A DNA stretch of 21,291 bases from DUZB01 sp964407525 (GTDB lineage: Bacteria; Desulfobacterota; DSM-4660; Desulfatiglandales; Desulfatiglandaceae). Under the pieces are notes generated by a model. That model worked only from the letters and a program-made list of their open reading frames with translations. It searched no databases and was not told the DNA's origin. Location of the stretch: contig CAYOWC010000053.1 of assembly GCA_964407525.1 (NCBI GenBank), positions 1 through 21,291 on the forward strand. The letters are read 5' to 3'. Shown one piece after another: positions 13,686 to 21,291 of this stretch. A program made the position numbers and the translations under genes. Numbering within the stretch: position 1 is the stretch's first letter; the number at the start of each line of letters is the position of its first letter.

Positions 13686-15380
13686 TCACATTCTCCCATT
13701 TTTCAAGGTTGATAAAAGGAGCCAGAAACCCATGAGTCCCGAGATGACAAAGCCTATGAGGCCGATGACGGGAATGTCATGCCATGTTGGAGGAATTCCA
13801 GACAGCACGATAAGTGAAGACCCGATCACCAGGGATGCCAGTACGATGGCGAAGGCGATTCGATTGCTGGTCCGGTCAATGGTAGTGAGCATCGGACCCA
13901 GGCCGTGATGCTCGAATCCAATTTTTACATGACCCTTTTTGAATTGCTTCAGAAAATTGTCGAGTTCTCTGGGAATTTCCTTGAGAAGATGAAGCAAGTC
14001 TGTTCCTGAACTGAAAATGTCTTTCGCGACTTTTTCCGGATTCAGGCGATCCATTTGAACCTGTCGCATGAATGGCTCGGCCTGGGTGAAGATGTCCAGA
14101 TCGGGATCCAGTTCGCGGCCGATCCCTTCCACAGTACCGAGGGCCTTGATCATTAAAAACAGGTCCGGTGGGATTTGAAGCCGAAATTTTGCCGCCATGT
14201 CCAACAGCTGGTGAAGGATATTTCCCAGTTTCAGATCTTTCAGGGGCTTATAAAAATGCCGATCGATAAAGTCTCCAACTTCCCTTTCCAGCGAATGTAG
14301 GTCCGGTTCCTCTTCGTGACTTGTAAGCGATATTAATGTGTTTGCCACTTTTTCCACATCGCGCTGGACGATGCTCATGAGCAATTCGGCAAAGTGGTCC
14401 CTCGTAGTTGTATCAATGCGGCCCATCATGCCGAAATCGAGATAACAGATGACGTTTTTCGGGAGAACAAAAACATTCCCAGGATGGGGGTCCGCATGAA
14501 AAAACCCGTACGTGAAGATCTGCTCCATGATCAAATCAAAACCCGAACGGGCAATGACGCGCCTGTCAAGGCCTTTTTCTTCCAGTTGATCGATGTCCGA
14601 TATCTTAATGCCTTCAATATGTTCCATGGTCAGAACACGTCTGGTCGTGGCCTCATGATAGATTTTGGGAACATAAATGGAATCGTTTTGACTGAATTGC
14701 ATGGCAAAATGCTCTGTATGTGCCGCTTCCATGCCATAATCCAGCTCATTTTCCAGTGTTCGGGCAAATTCCTCCACGATTTTCGTGGGGCGCTGCGTAT
14801 CCCATCCTTCGAGGTGTTTTTCCATCAACGTGGCTATATGCAGGATGATTTCAAGGTCGATGTCGATAATCTTCTGAATCCTGGGTCGCTGAATTTTTAC
14901 AACCACATCTTCCCCTGTTATGAGCCGGGCACAGTGGACCTGCCCGATAGATGCCGAGGCAAGTGGTTTTTCATCAAAGCTCTGGAACGTTTCCAGAAGA
15001 GGTTTTCCGGTTTCTGCCTCGACTATTTCTTTTGCCTGATCAAAGGAAAAAGGATGGACATGGTCCTGTAATTTCTGCAATTCATGCAGGAACTCTTGTG
15101 GCAGCAGGTCAGGTCGGGTAGAGAGTATCTGCCCCATCTTCACAAAGGTGGGCCCTAATTCTTCCACGACCATGCGCAGTTTTTCGGCGCGCGTCAGTCC
15201 TTCAATCCGCTTGCGTCTCTTTTTTGAAACCATGTTCAGCCCGATTTCCAGGTACTGTTCAATTTTGAGGGTGTCAATCATGTCTCCAAAACCATATCTA
15301 AACAATACAGTCAGGATTTGGCGGTAACGCTGCATATGACGGTATGTTTTTCCGATTATACCAATTTTCTGGATAAACAT
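13686..15380 (-). CDS. UbiB/ABC1/ADCK family atypical kinase-like protein
   Basis: A 564-residue member of the protein-kinase-like UbiB family, whose bacterial members support isoprenoid quinone synthesis, probably as ATPases acting on lipid-soluble intermediates. The N-terminal KxGQ motif (K81, G83, Q84 in FVKMGQILSTRPDLLP) is diagnostic. Further features are the alanine-containing nucleotide loop ASIGQVH (143-149), ATP lysine K162 (VVKIQRP), the ELDYGMEAAH motif, HADPHPGN in the catalytic loop, and the DFG aspartate at D315 (YLDFG). Two C-terminal hydrophobic helices (about 505-560) anchor it to the membrane. The ATG follows GGGGAG. In an anaerobe the likely partner pathway is menaquinone, but no quinone gene is adjacent. 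The name ubiB is often applied; orthology to E. coli UbiB is not shown here. Confidence 0.9.
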   Translation of the reverse strand: MFIQKIGIIGKTYRHMQRYRQILTVLFRYGFGDMIDTLKIEQYLEIGLNMVSKKRRKRIEGLTRAEKLRMVVEELGPTFVKMGQILSTRPDLLPQEFLHELQKLQDHVHPFSFDQAKEIVEAETGKPLLETFQSFDEKPLASASIGQVHCARLITGEDVVVKIQRPRIQKIIDIDLEIILHIATLMEKHLEGWDTQRPTKIVEEFARTLENELDYGMEAAHTEHFAMQFSQNDSIYVPKIYHEATTRRVLTMEHIEGIKISDIDQLEEKGLDRRVIARSGFDLIMEQIFTYGFFHADPHPGNVFVLPKNVICYLDFGMMGRIDTTTRDHFAELLMSIVQRDVEKVANTLISLTSHEEEPDLHSLEREVGDFIDRHFYKPLKDLKLGNILHQLLDMAAKFRLQIPPDLFLMIKALGTVEGIGRELDPDLDIFTQAEPFMRQVQMDRLNPEKVAKDIFSSGTDLLHLLKEIPRELDNFLKQFKKGHVKIGFEHHGLGPMLTTIDRTSNRIAFAIVLASLVIGSSLIVLSGIPPTWHDIPVIGLIGFVISGLMGFWLLLSTLKNGRM

Positions 15381-15468
15381 TGCTTCGATTCTCCCCTAGG
15401 CAGTTGACATGGCGTGCAGGCCAGTTAGATCGAGAAAGAAACTTTAATTTTGACACGAATATGTAACC

Positions 15469-15495
15469 ATGTAAGGACATGAAGAACATGAAGGG
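15469..15495. repeat. Degenerate CATGAAGRA tandem repeat
   Basis: CATGTAAGGA, CATGAAGAA and CATGAAGGG follow one another. They lie in the 355-bp spacer (15381-15735) between the divergent UbiB-like and DUF1992 genes. That spacer also holds TTGACA boxes on the plus strand at about 15404 and 15450, the inverted repeats ATTATG/CATAAT (15576-15592) and CGGAT-AGA-ATCCG, and another tandem repeat near its end. Apart from these I see no gene or RNA. Confidence 0.6.
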
Positions 15496-15697
15496 GGGGA
15501 GGAAAATTCCCAGGAGGGAACCTCTAAGGCTCTAACCTTCCAATCCTCTTACCCTCTAAGTTTCATGATGAGGAATTATGCATACCATAATACGCCGGAT
15601 TTTTCAGGGGTTTATTGCGGATAGAATCCGAATTCTCTTTAAAAAATCTGTGAAATGAGATAAAAGTAACGGTATCCTTTTTGTGGTTTTTTAGCCA

Positions 15698-15718
15698 TGA
15701 ACCTTGAACCCTGAACCG
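15698..15718. repeat. 7-bp tandem repeat (TGAACCN, three copies)
   Basis: TGAACCT, TGAACCC and TGAACCG lie head to tail, ending 17 bp before the DUF1992 start codon. The unit length is the same as the ACCCAGT array at 13641. Confidence 0.85.
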
Positions 15719-15735
15719 ATCAACCCGGATAAGTC

Positions 15736-16107
15736 ATGTTTGCCTTCCAGAAAATTGTTGAAAAGAAGATCAGGGAAGCACAGCAGAAAGGGGAATTTGA
15801 AAACCTTCCCGGTTGTGGAGAGCCGATGACCCTTGAGGATGACAGCCACATCCCCGAAGAGCTGCGTTTGACCTACAAAATACTGAAAAATGCCAACTGC
15901 CTGCCACCGGAACTTCAGCTCAGAAAAGAAATCAGGCAGATGGAAGACATGCTGGATCAGATCCCGGACGAAAAGGAAAAATATCGGCACATCAAGAGGC
16001 TCAATTACAAAGTCATGCAATTGAATATGATGGGAAAAAGTTCTCCCCTTCTGGATGAAACCGAAATCTATTATGAAAAGCTGGTTGACAAATTAGGCAA
16101 AAAATGA
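15736..16107 (+). CDS. DUF1992 (DnaJ homologue C28 conserved-domain) protein
   Basis: A 123-residue soluble, highly charged protein. Its N-terminal half carries the DUF1992 hallmarks: KKIREAQQKGEFENLPGCG (10-28), then LEDDSHIPEELRLTYKILKNA. The remainder is helical and likely coiled coil. The family is found in bacteria and, fused to a J domain, in eukaryotic DNAJC28; its function is unknown. The start at 15736 has only a weak ribosome site (CCGGATAA). It stands alone: the divergent UbiB-like gene is 355 bp upstream and the importer operon starts 133 bp downstream. Confidence 0.85.
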   Translation: MFAFQKIVEKKIREAQQKGEFENLPGCGEPMTLEDDSHIPEELRLTYKILKNANCLPPELQLRKEIRQMEDMLDQIPDEKEKYRHIKRLNYKVMQLNMMGKSSPLLDETEIYYEKLVDKLGKK

Positions 16108-16175
16108 TTGTAACATTGTTCTGTCCGTTGCTTTTGAAATTCTGACATTAGTGGGATGGATAGAACAGTAGTCGA

Positions 16176-16186
16176 ACTAATTTAGT
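16176..16186. promoter_or_regulatory. Small palindrome upstream of livM
   Basis: ACTAA-T-TTAGT is a perfect 5-bp inverted repeat centred 60 bp before the livM start in the 133-bp gap after the DUF1992 gene. It could be an operator for the importer operon; the promoter itself is not clear from the sequence. Short palindromes of this size also arise by chance. Confidence 0.2.
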
Positions 16187-16240
16187 CAAAAATATAGCAC
16201 TTAAAGCCCTTACCAATTCCGGTTTCAGGAGAATTTGCGT

Positions 16241-17290
16241 ATGGATATGAAGAGGGACTACTACGAGGATGTTCAATTTTTCTCGTCTGGTGTTGTCCTA
16301 TTCTGGTTTTTGCTCTTGCTCTCATTTCTCGCCGTTCTTCCATTCCTTGTGAAAAATTATTACATTTACATGGCGAACTATATGGCCATCAACATCATCG
16401 TGGCTGTAGGCCTGAATCTTCTTGTGGGGTATACAGGCCAGATCTCTCTTGGACATGCCGGGTTTTTTGCATTGGGGGCCTATGGGACCGTCATTCTCAT
16501 GTCAAAGGCCCATTTTCCTTTTCTTCTGGCTCTCCCTGCGTCTGGGTTATTTGCCGCGCTTTTGGGATTTCTCCTGGGGCTTCCCGCTCTGCGGTTGGAG
16601 GGCCCCTATCTTTCCATTGCTACCTTAGGTTTTGGATTGACGATCACCCAGGTTATCGGTCGGATCGAGTTTTTTGGAGGCAGGCAGGGATTGCACACCC
16701 CGGATTTGACCATTGGTCCCTGGCATGTGGAATCGGATAGAGATTTCTATTATCTGCTGATGATTATTACAGTCCTTCTTGTTTTAGGGGCACGGAACCT
16801 GATCAAAACAAAAGTGGGACGTGCCTTTATTGCCATTCGCGATGCGGATATCGCCGCAGAGACCATGGGGGTTAATCTGACCTTCTACAAAACGCTTGCG
16901 TTTGCTGTAAGCGCTTTTTACACAGGCATCGCAGGCGGTCTTTTCGCCTTTGTGCTGCGTTTTATTGAGCCGGAGATTTTCGGGATGATGATGTCGATTA
17001 TTTTCCTGGCCATGGTGGTTGTCGGGGGGCTGGGTTCCCTCTTTGGTTCCATAGCCGGGGCCTGTCTCCTCAGCTGGCTTGACCTGCAGCTTAGAAATAT
17101 TCTCAGTATTCCGTATTTCGGTGAATGGCTGGAGGCCCTTTCCAAGAGTTATTTTTCGATTACGGGAGTTTCGAACATCCAGTTTATTGTGTATGGATTG
17201 ATCATGGTGCTGATCATGCTCTTTGAGCCTCTCGGCATCTATGGTTTTTGGATACGGACAAAGATCTACTGGAAGACCTGGCCCTTTTGA
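16241..17290 (+). CDS. livM: Branched-chain amino acid-type ABC transporter permease LivM
   Basis: Inner-membrane permease of a HAAT-family (Liv) importer. The 349 residues contain about nine to ten hydrophobic helices. Family markers are VGLNLLVGYTGQISLGHAGF near residue 55-75, LEGPYLSIATLGFG, and the cytoplasmic loop with AIRDADIAAETMGVNL that contacts the ATPases. I choose ATG 16241, nine nt after CAGGAG (16226-16231); an upstream TTG at 16235 is too close to that site. It is the first gene of livM-livH-livK-livG-livF, an order that differs from the usual livK-H-M-G-F. Confidence 0.92.
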   Translation: MDMKRDYYEDVQFFSSGVVLFWFLLLLSFLAVLPFLVKNYYIYMANYMAINIIVAVGLNLLVGYTGQISLGHAGFFALGAYGTVILMSKAHFPFLLALPASGLFAALLGFLLGLPALRLEGPYLSIATLGFGLTITQVIGRIEFFGGRQGLHTPDLTIGPWHVESDRDFYYLLMIITVLLVLGARNLIKTKVGRAFIAIRDADIAAETMGVNLTFYKTLAFAVSAFYTGIAGGLFAFVLRFIEPEIFGMMMSIIFLAMVVVGGLGSLFGSIAGACLLSWLDLQLRNILSIPYFGEWLEALSKSYFSITGVSNIQFIVYGLIMVLIMLFEPLGIYGFWIRTKIYWKTWPF

Positions 17291-17305
17291 TTGAGGATTC
17301 GAACC

Positions 17306-18181
17306 ATGCTTGATTTTTTGCAGACGATCGTCAGCGGAGTAGCCGTCGGGAGTTCCTATGCGCTCATGGGTCTTGCCATGGTGCTCATTTACAAAACCTC
17401 CGAAGTGGTGAACTTCGCCCAGGGGGAAATGGCGCTTGTCTCCTGTTTTTTTACCTATCTGGTCCTGGAATATCATGGGTTTCCCTTCTATGTGGCTTTT
17501 CCGGGGGCACTGGTATTTTCGGCCATATTAGGATGTATTCTTGAGTTCGCTGTGTTGAGACGGGCCAAGGAACCGACGATCCTGGGTATGATTATCATCA
17601 CCATCGGCCTGGAGATGATTCTTATGGGGTTTGTATCCTGGAAATTCGGGGCGGACCCCAAGACGATGCCTTTCCCCATATCTCCCTACGACAGTGTGGC
17701 TTTGGGCGAGGTTTTTGTGAGTTCTCTTGAGGTGCTCACGTTCTTTGTGGCCTTGGCCGTTATGGCGATCCTTTTCTTTTTCCTGCGGTACTCAAAGCTG
17801 GGTGTTGCCATGAAGGCAACCCAGCAGAACAACATGGCTGCCCGATTAATGGGGATCAGGACAAACCGTATATTAATGTTTACCTGGGGGATCTCTTCCG
17901 TGGTGGGCTGTCTTGCCGGGCTTCTCATCTCGCCCATGACCATGCAGCCTTACATGATGTGGGGCCCCATGTTGAAAGGTTTTGCCTCAGCTGTGCTGGG
18001 GGGGATGACATCCCTTCCCGGTGCTGTATTCGGTGCTTACCTGATTGGAATCATAGAAAATCTTTTTGGTGGATATGTGTCCATTGAATTTAAATCCGTT
18101 GTTGCTTTTGCTATTGTTGTCCTGGTGCTTTGTATTAAGCCAAGCGGGCTTTTTGCACGTCACTATGTGAAGAAGGTATAG
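17306..18181 (+). CDS. livH: Branched-chain amino acid-type ABC transporter permease LivH
   Basis: Partner inner-membrane permease of LivM. The 291 residues hold about eight hydrophobic helices. Family signatures are GVAVGSSYALMGLAMVLIYKTSEVVNFAQGE in the first two helices, the coupling loop MKATQQNNMAARLMGI, and GMTSLPGAVFGAYLIGIIEN near the C-terminus. The start is ATG 17306, eight nt after GAGGA (17293-17297); the frame opens further upstream with a TTG at 17291 that lacks a site of its own. The gap to livM is 15 bp. Confidence 0.93.
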   Translation: MLDFLQTIVSGVAVGSSYALMGLAMVLIYKTSEVVNFAQGEMALVSCFFTYLVLEYHGFPFYVAFPGALVFSAILGCILEFAVLRRAKEPTILGMIIITIGLEMILMGFVSWKFGADPKTMPFPISPYDSVALGEVFVSSLEVLTFFVALAVMAILFFFLRYSKLGVAMKATQQNNMAARLMGIRTNRILMFTWGISSVVGCLAGLLISPMTMQPYMMWGPMLKGFASAVLGGMTSLPGAVFGAYLIGIIENLFGGYVSIEFKSVVAFAIVVLVLCIKPSGLFARHYVKKV

Positions 18182-18228
18182 TAAGTTGGCAAACCTTAAA
18201 TGAATCACCAAATTGAAAGGAGCGGGCT

Positions 18229-19422
18229 ATGAAGATGAAGGGATTATTCGTGGGAGTTTTGGCAGTTGCTTTGACGTTAGGACTTTCTTTCGGGGCTATG
18301 GCTGAAGAAGGGGTGACGGATACGGAAATCCATATTGGCCAGTGGGGTCCGCAGACCGGCCCTGCTGCTCCATGGGGGTCGGTGGCCCGGGGTACCGATG
18401 CTTACTTTAAAATGATCAACGCCCAGGGGGGGATTAATGGGCGGAAACTGATTCATCACATGTTTGACGACGGTTACAACCCCGCCAAAACCAAGGCGGG
18501 CGTGAAAGAGCTCCAGGAGGGGACAGGCATGTTTGCCTGGGTTTCCGGCGTGGGAACGGCGCCCGGTCTTTCCGTTGTAGATTATCTGATGGACAAAAAG
18601 ATCCCCTGGGTTGGGCCTTCGGCAGGGTCTCTCCACTGGATTGATCCCCCCAAAAAATATCTCTTCGCGGTTTACCCTCTTTACTACATCGAAGCCAAAG
18701 GACTTTGTGAATATGCTGTTGAAAAGCTTCGAAAAACGCGGGTTGCCATTGCCTACCAAAATGATGATTACGGGAAGAACGGTCTTCAGGGCGCTGCCGA
18801 ACAACTGGCAAAATATGGGTTGGAACTGGTAGAGCAGGTTCCCGTTGAGAAATCCGATACGGATATGAAACCCCACATCATGAAACTGAAAAAAGCCAAG
18901 GCGGATGTGGTGTTACTGTGGGTGACTCCGATCCATGCAATTCGGATTGTGGGTACCGGAAAGGCCATGAGATTCGGACCGCAGTGGATGAGTACCAGTA
19001 CCTGTTCTGATTTTCCTTTCATGTTCAAAATCAGCAAAGGCCTGTGGAAGGGGGTTATTGCTGCTACTTTCGGGGAACTGCCCGATTCGGACGATCCTCT
19101 GCTCCAGAAGTACAAAAAAGAGGCTTATGAAAAATATGCCGCCAAGGGGGAAAGATGGGGACTGTTTTACTATGCGGGTATCTTGTTTGCTGAGCCTCTT
19201 GTTGAAGGGATAAAACGATGTGGGAAGAACCTTACGAGAGAGCGTCTGGTGAAAGAGATGGAAGGGATTAAGAATTTCAAGGGGATTGGGGGAACCATCA
19301 ACTATGCTCCCTTAGACCTGGCGGAACCTTATTGCAGGCAGGGTCAGAAGGAGATTTTTCTCGTCAAATGTCTGGATGGCGGAAAATATGAAAAACTGAC
19401 AGGTTGGTGGAAGATAAAATAG
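18229..19422 (+). CDS. livK: Periplasmic substrate-binding protein of a Liv-type ABC transporter
   Basis: A 397-residue type-I periplasmic binding protein (Peripla_BP_6 family). The signal peptide is basic MKMK, then a hydrophobic core, then AMA with likely cleavage after A25. The mature protein starts with a TDTEIHIGQWGPQTGPAAPWG ligand-lobe motif and continues with GINGRKLIHHMFDDGYNPAKT. The substrate is undetermined: relatives bind branched-chain amino acids, amides, urea or aromatic and aliphatic acids. A strong AAGGAG ribosome site lies 7 nt before the ATG. It is the third gene of the operon; a 316-bp gap with a hairpin and palindromic element C separates it from livG. Confidence 0.92.
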   Translation: MKMKGLFVGVLAVALTLGLSFGAMAEEGVTDTEIHIGQWGPQTGPAAPWGSVARGTDAYFKMINAQGGINGRKLIHHMFDDGYNPAKTKAGVKELQEGTGMFAWVSGVGTAPGLSVVDYLMDKKIPWVGPSAGSLHWIDPPKKYLFAVYPLYYIEAKGLCEYAVEKLRKTRVAIAYQNDDYGKNGLQGAAEQLAKYGLELVEQVPVEKSDTDMKPHIMKLKKAKADVVLLWVTPIHAIRIVGTGKAMRFGPQWMSTSTCSDFPFMFKISKGLWKGVIAATFGELPDSDDPLLQKYKKEAYEKYAAKGERWGLFYYAGILFAEPLVEGIKRCGKNLTRERLVKEMEGIKNFKGIGGTINYAPLDLAEPYCRQGQKEIFLVKCLDGGKYEKLTGWWKIK

Positions 19423-19439
19423 GGGAAATTTGGTTGCGG

Positions 19440-19465
19440 AGGGCTGATGCGATAGCTCCAGCCCT
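19440..19465 (+). terminator. Hairpin after livK
   Basis: AGGGCTG (19440-19446) pairs with CAGCCCT (19459-19465) around a 12-nt loop, starting 18 nt after the livK stop and followed by only TTGC. Without a U-tract it is a poor terminator; it may protect the livMHK mRNA 3' end so that the binding protein is made in excess over the ATPases. It overlaps the left flanking repeat of element C. Confidence 0.4.
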
Positions 19466-19466
19466 T

Positions 19467-19700
19467 TGCATCCTTCGTTTAAACCAAAAAGTAGTTTACA
19501 CTTTTTTGATTTGGTGTTCTCGTAGAGAAATTGGAAACTTGAAATTGGAAATTGGAAAAAAACTAGGTCCAACGTGTTGTCGAGTTTCAGATTTCGAATT
19601 TCCAGTTTCGGCATTCGATTATCCGTTTCGACGTCCGACTTAAAACCGGAATATGCAACCTCATTTCGGAAAAAAGTATAAACTTGTGTATGAAGGATGC
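19467..19700 (+). mobile_element. Palindromic element C (234 bp), second MITE-like family, inside the liv operon
   Basis: Outer inverted repeat GCATCCTTC (19468-19476) with GAAGGATGC (19692-19700) is perfect. The next inverted repeat is AGTTTACACTTTTTT (19493-19507) with AAAAAAGTATAAACT (19670-19684), one mismatch. The innermost pair is 29 bp (19527-19555 with 19581-19609), built from GAAATTGGAAA-like units; 26 of 29 positions pair in plus-strand RNA counting G-U. The loop contains CAAC-GT-GTTG. Flanking 9-mers CCAGCCCTT (19458-19466) and CCAGGCCTT (19701-19709) differ at one base and may be an eroded target duplication. Length equals that of element A, but the sequence is unrelated. There is no second copy in this window, so mobility is inferred from structure only. 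Confidence 0.55.
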
Positions 19701-19738
19701 CCAGGCCTTCAAGTGGTTTCAACAAGGCTGAATACACC

Positions 19739-20530
19739 ATGACATTTTTTCAGGTTGAAAGCTTATCCATGTCTTTCGGGGGTCTCGATGCCCTGAACGA
19801 TATCAATTTCAAGGTCAGTAAAGGTTCCGTCTTTGCCATTATCGGTCCAAACGGTGCAGGAAAGACGACGCTCTTTAACTGTATCAATGGAATTTACAAG
19901 CCCACAAGGGGGCGGATCACATTTAAGGACAAGGCGATTCAGGGGAAAAAACCCGATCGTGTTGCCAGGCTGGGTATTGCCCGGACCTTTCAGAATATTG
20001 AGCTTTTTTCCCATATGAGCACCATGGAAAACCTGATGGCCGGGCGCCATAATTTTATGAAGACCGGTCTTTTCAGGGGGGCATTCATGTGGGGGAGACA
20101 TTCTTTCGCGGGAAAGGAAGAGGCGGTCCACAGGAAGAAAGTGGAAGAGATTATCGATCTCCTTGACCTTCAGTCGGTTAGAAATAAATTTGTGGGCGGT
20201 TTGCCGTATGGGATTCAAAAACAGGTTGAACTCGGTCGAGCGCTGGCCCTTGAGCCGGAACTTTTGCTCCTTGACGAGCCCTGTGCAGGAATGAACTCGG
20301 AAGAGAAGCAGGACATGATTTTCTGGGTGAAAGATATTCAGGATGAACTTGGCGTGACCATCCTTTTGATTGAGCATGACATGAAGATGGTTATGGATAT
20401 TTCGGACAGGATTCTGGCGATAAACTTTGGCAAATCGATCATTGAGGGTACTCCGGAAGAGGTACAGAAGGACCCCGAGGTCCTTAAGGCCTATCTGGGA
20501 GAGGATGAAGACGTTGACCTCGATGCTTGA
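19739..20530 (+). CDS. livG: Branched-chain amino acid-type ABC transporter ATP-binding protein LivG
   Basis: Cytoplasmic ATPase of the importer, 263 residues. Walker A is GPNGAGKTT (K42), the Q-loop region is ARTFQNIELF, Walker B is LLLLDEP (D179, E180), and the switch histidine is in LLIEHDM. The ABC signature is the non-canonical LPYGIQKQVELGRAL, which is normal for this LivG subgroup. I prefer ATG 19739 (MTFFQVESLS), which fits the conserved N-terminus; an ATG at 19697 would start within element C. The ribosome site is weak (AAGG about 11 nt upstream), perhaps a consequence of the inserted element. Its 3' end overlaps livF. Confidence 0.94.
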   Translation: MTFFQVESLSMSFGGLDALNDINFKVSKGSVFAIIGPNGAGKTTLFNCINGIYKPTRGRITFKDKAIQGKKPDRVARLGIARTFQNIELFSHMSTMENLMAGRHNFMKTGLFRGAFMWGRHSFAGKEEAVHRKKVEEIIDLLDLQSVRNKFVGGLPYGIQKQVELGRALALEPELLLLDEPCAGMNSEEKQDMIFWVKDIQDELGVTILLIEHDMKMVMDISDRILAINFGKSIIEGTPEEVQKDPEVLKAYLGEDEDVDLDA

Positions 20531-21290
20531 AATACAGAATGTTGAGACATTCTATGGCCTTATTTATGCTCTGAGAGGGGTTTCTCTTGCCGTGAATGAG
20601 GGTACTATTACGGCAATTCTCGGCAATAACGGTGCCGGAAAATCGACTATTTTGAAAACCGTCATGGGTCTTCTCGATGATCAACCGGACAAAGGCAGGA
20701 TCGAGTTTTTAGGTAAGCGGATCGATGGGAAAGACCCTGAAGTAATCGTCAGGCGGGGAATATCATACGTGCCCGAGGGGCGTGAGGTTTTCGAAGAATT
20801 AAGTGTAAAAGAGAACCTTCAGATGGGTGCCTATATTCGAAGCGACCGTGCGGGTATACGAGAGGACATCAACAAGATCTATGCCTATTTTCCCGTGCTG
20901 AAACAGCGGGAAAACCAGTGGGCAGGAACGCTTTCCGGTGGAGAACAGCAGATGCTCGCCATAGGAAGGGCCTTGATGAACAGGCCTAAACTCCTTTTTC
21001 TTGATGAACCCTCCTTGGGGCTTTCTCCAATTCTCGTCAAAGAGATTTTTAAGATTGTGACGGCTATTAACGAGGAGGGCGTTACGATCCTGCTGGTGGA
21101 ACAAAATGCTCGGATGGCCCTGAATATTTCAGATATCGGCCTTATTTTAGAGAACGGGCGCTTTGTTATGAAGGGAAAATCAGAGGAATTGATGGAAGAC
21201 AAGGATGTCAAGGAATTTTATATGGGCATCAGGTCTGAAGAGTCCGCCAAGGGTTTTCAACGGTGGAAGAGAAAAAAACGGTGGAGATAG
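20523..21290 (+). CDS. livF: Branched-chain amino acid-type ABC transporter ATP-binding protein LivF
   Basis: Second cytoplasmic ATPase, 255 residues. Walker A is GNNGAGKST (K40), the signature is LSGGEQQ (from L137), Walker B is LLFLDEP (D161, E162), and LLVEQNA carries glutamine where many ABC ATPases have the switch histidine, as is usual in LivF. The preferred ATG 20523 overlaps the livG stop by 8 nt; ATG 20505 is the alternative, with GGGAG only 3 nt away. The C-terminus has a basic tail ending RWKRKKRWR, of a kind I associate with Liv operons of Desulfobacterota that continue into an acyl-CoA ligase gene. The window ends 1 bp after the stop, so this cannot be seen here. Confidence 0.93.
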   Translation: MLEIQNVETFYGLIYALRGVSLAVNEGTITAILGNNGAGKSTILKTVMGLLDDQPDKGRIEFLGKRIDGKDPEVIVRRGISYVPEGREVFEELSVKENLQMGAYIRSDRAGIREDINKIYAYFPVLKQRENQWAGTLSGGEQQMLAIGRALMNRPKLLFLDEPSLGLSPILVKEIFKIVTAINEEGVTILLVEQNARMALNISDIGLILENGRFVMKGKSEELMEDKDVKEFYMGIRSEESAKGFQRWKRKKRWR

Positions 21291-21291
21291 G

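Noticed and set aside
14394..15071. Long plus-strand frame (225 residues) opposite the UbiB-like gene
   Set aside because: The UbiB-like frame shows all family motifs over the same bases; the opposite frame has low-complexity, unrecognisable translation.
16235..16240. TTG start for livM
   Set aside because: Only a few nt after the CAGGAG ribosome site; ATG 16241 is better spaced. The same reasoning removes TTG 17291 for livH.
19697..19738. Longer LivG start at ATG 19697
   Set aside because: Lies inside the right inverted repeat of element C, and the added residues are not part of the conserved LivG N-terminus.
20427..20522. Longer LivF start at ATG 20427
   Set aside because: Would overlap livG by about 100 nt; the added arginine-rich residues are the out-of-frame shadow of LivG.

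Overview
The window reads as a chromosomal segment of a Desulfobacterota (former Deltaproteobacteria) bacterium of moderate GC content, probably an anaerobe. Four signs point there. An F0-only ATP synthase operon (atpZ-atpI-atpB-atpE) has no F1 genes beside it. Its c subunit carries an N-terminal signal-like extension. A Rex redox repressor lies just downstream. hemL is coupled to a siroheme-decarboxylase-type (AhbA/AhbB) gene, which marks the siroheme-dependent heme route. Genus-level assignment is not possible from sequence alone. I see no rRNA, tRNA, CRISPR array or transposase gene.

Layout. 27-1795 (+): panB and panE, two pantothenate-branch genes. 1796-2300: a gene-poor stretch with a palindromic mobile element (copy A), a strong 65-nt hairpin and a short open frame coupled to the next gene. 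2301-8204 (+): a REC-PAS-GAF-HD-GYP response regulator, pdxA (vitamin B6) and uvrA (excision repair), the last two overlapping. 8318-10807 (-): atpZ-I-B-E, a clean intrinsic terminator, then rex, which has a Rex-operator-like site against its own start codon. 10808-11230: the atp upstream region, with copy B of the element. 11231-13566 (-): a YhbP-like flavin-fold gene, the AhbA/B-type gene and hemL. 13686-15380 (-): a UbiB/ABC1 kinase-like gene. 15381-15735: a divergent spacer rich in small repeats. 15736-16107 (+): a DUF1992 gene. 16241-21290 (+): a five-gene LivMHKGF-type ABC importer, split by a third palindromic element (C) between livK and livG.

The main find is in the intergenic DNA. 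Copies A (1804-2037) and B (10922-11154, inverted) are about 87% identical by hand alignment and 234/233 bp long. Each folds as an imperfect palindrome, and each is bounded exactly by a perfect 8-bp direct repeat (ATTTTTGC for A, AAAAAAGC for B). This is the signature of transposition by a non-autonomous, MITE-like element. Element C (19467-19700) has an unrelated sequence but the same 234-bp size, a nested inverted-repeat plan and a near-perfect 9-bp flanking repeat (8/9). The window therefore seems to hold two families of short palindromic elements, both intergenic, one of them inside a transporter operon.

The genes are otherwise housekeeping: coenzyme A and B6 precursors, heme precursor, DNA repair, proton-motive ATP synthesis with redox-sensing control nearby, cyclic-dinucleotide signalling, and uptake of branched-chain amino acids or a related acid or amide.
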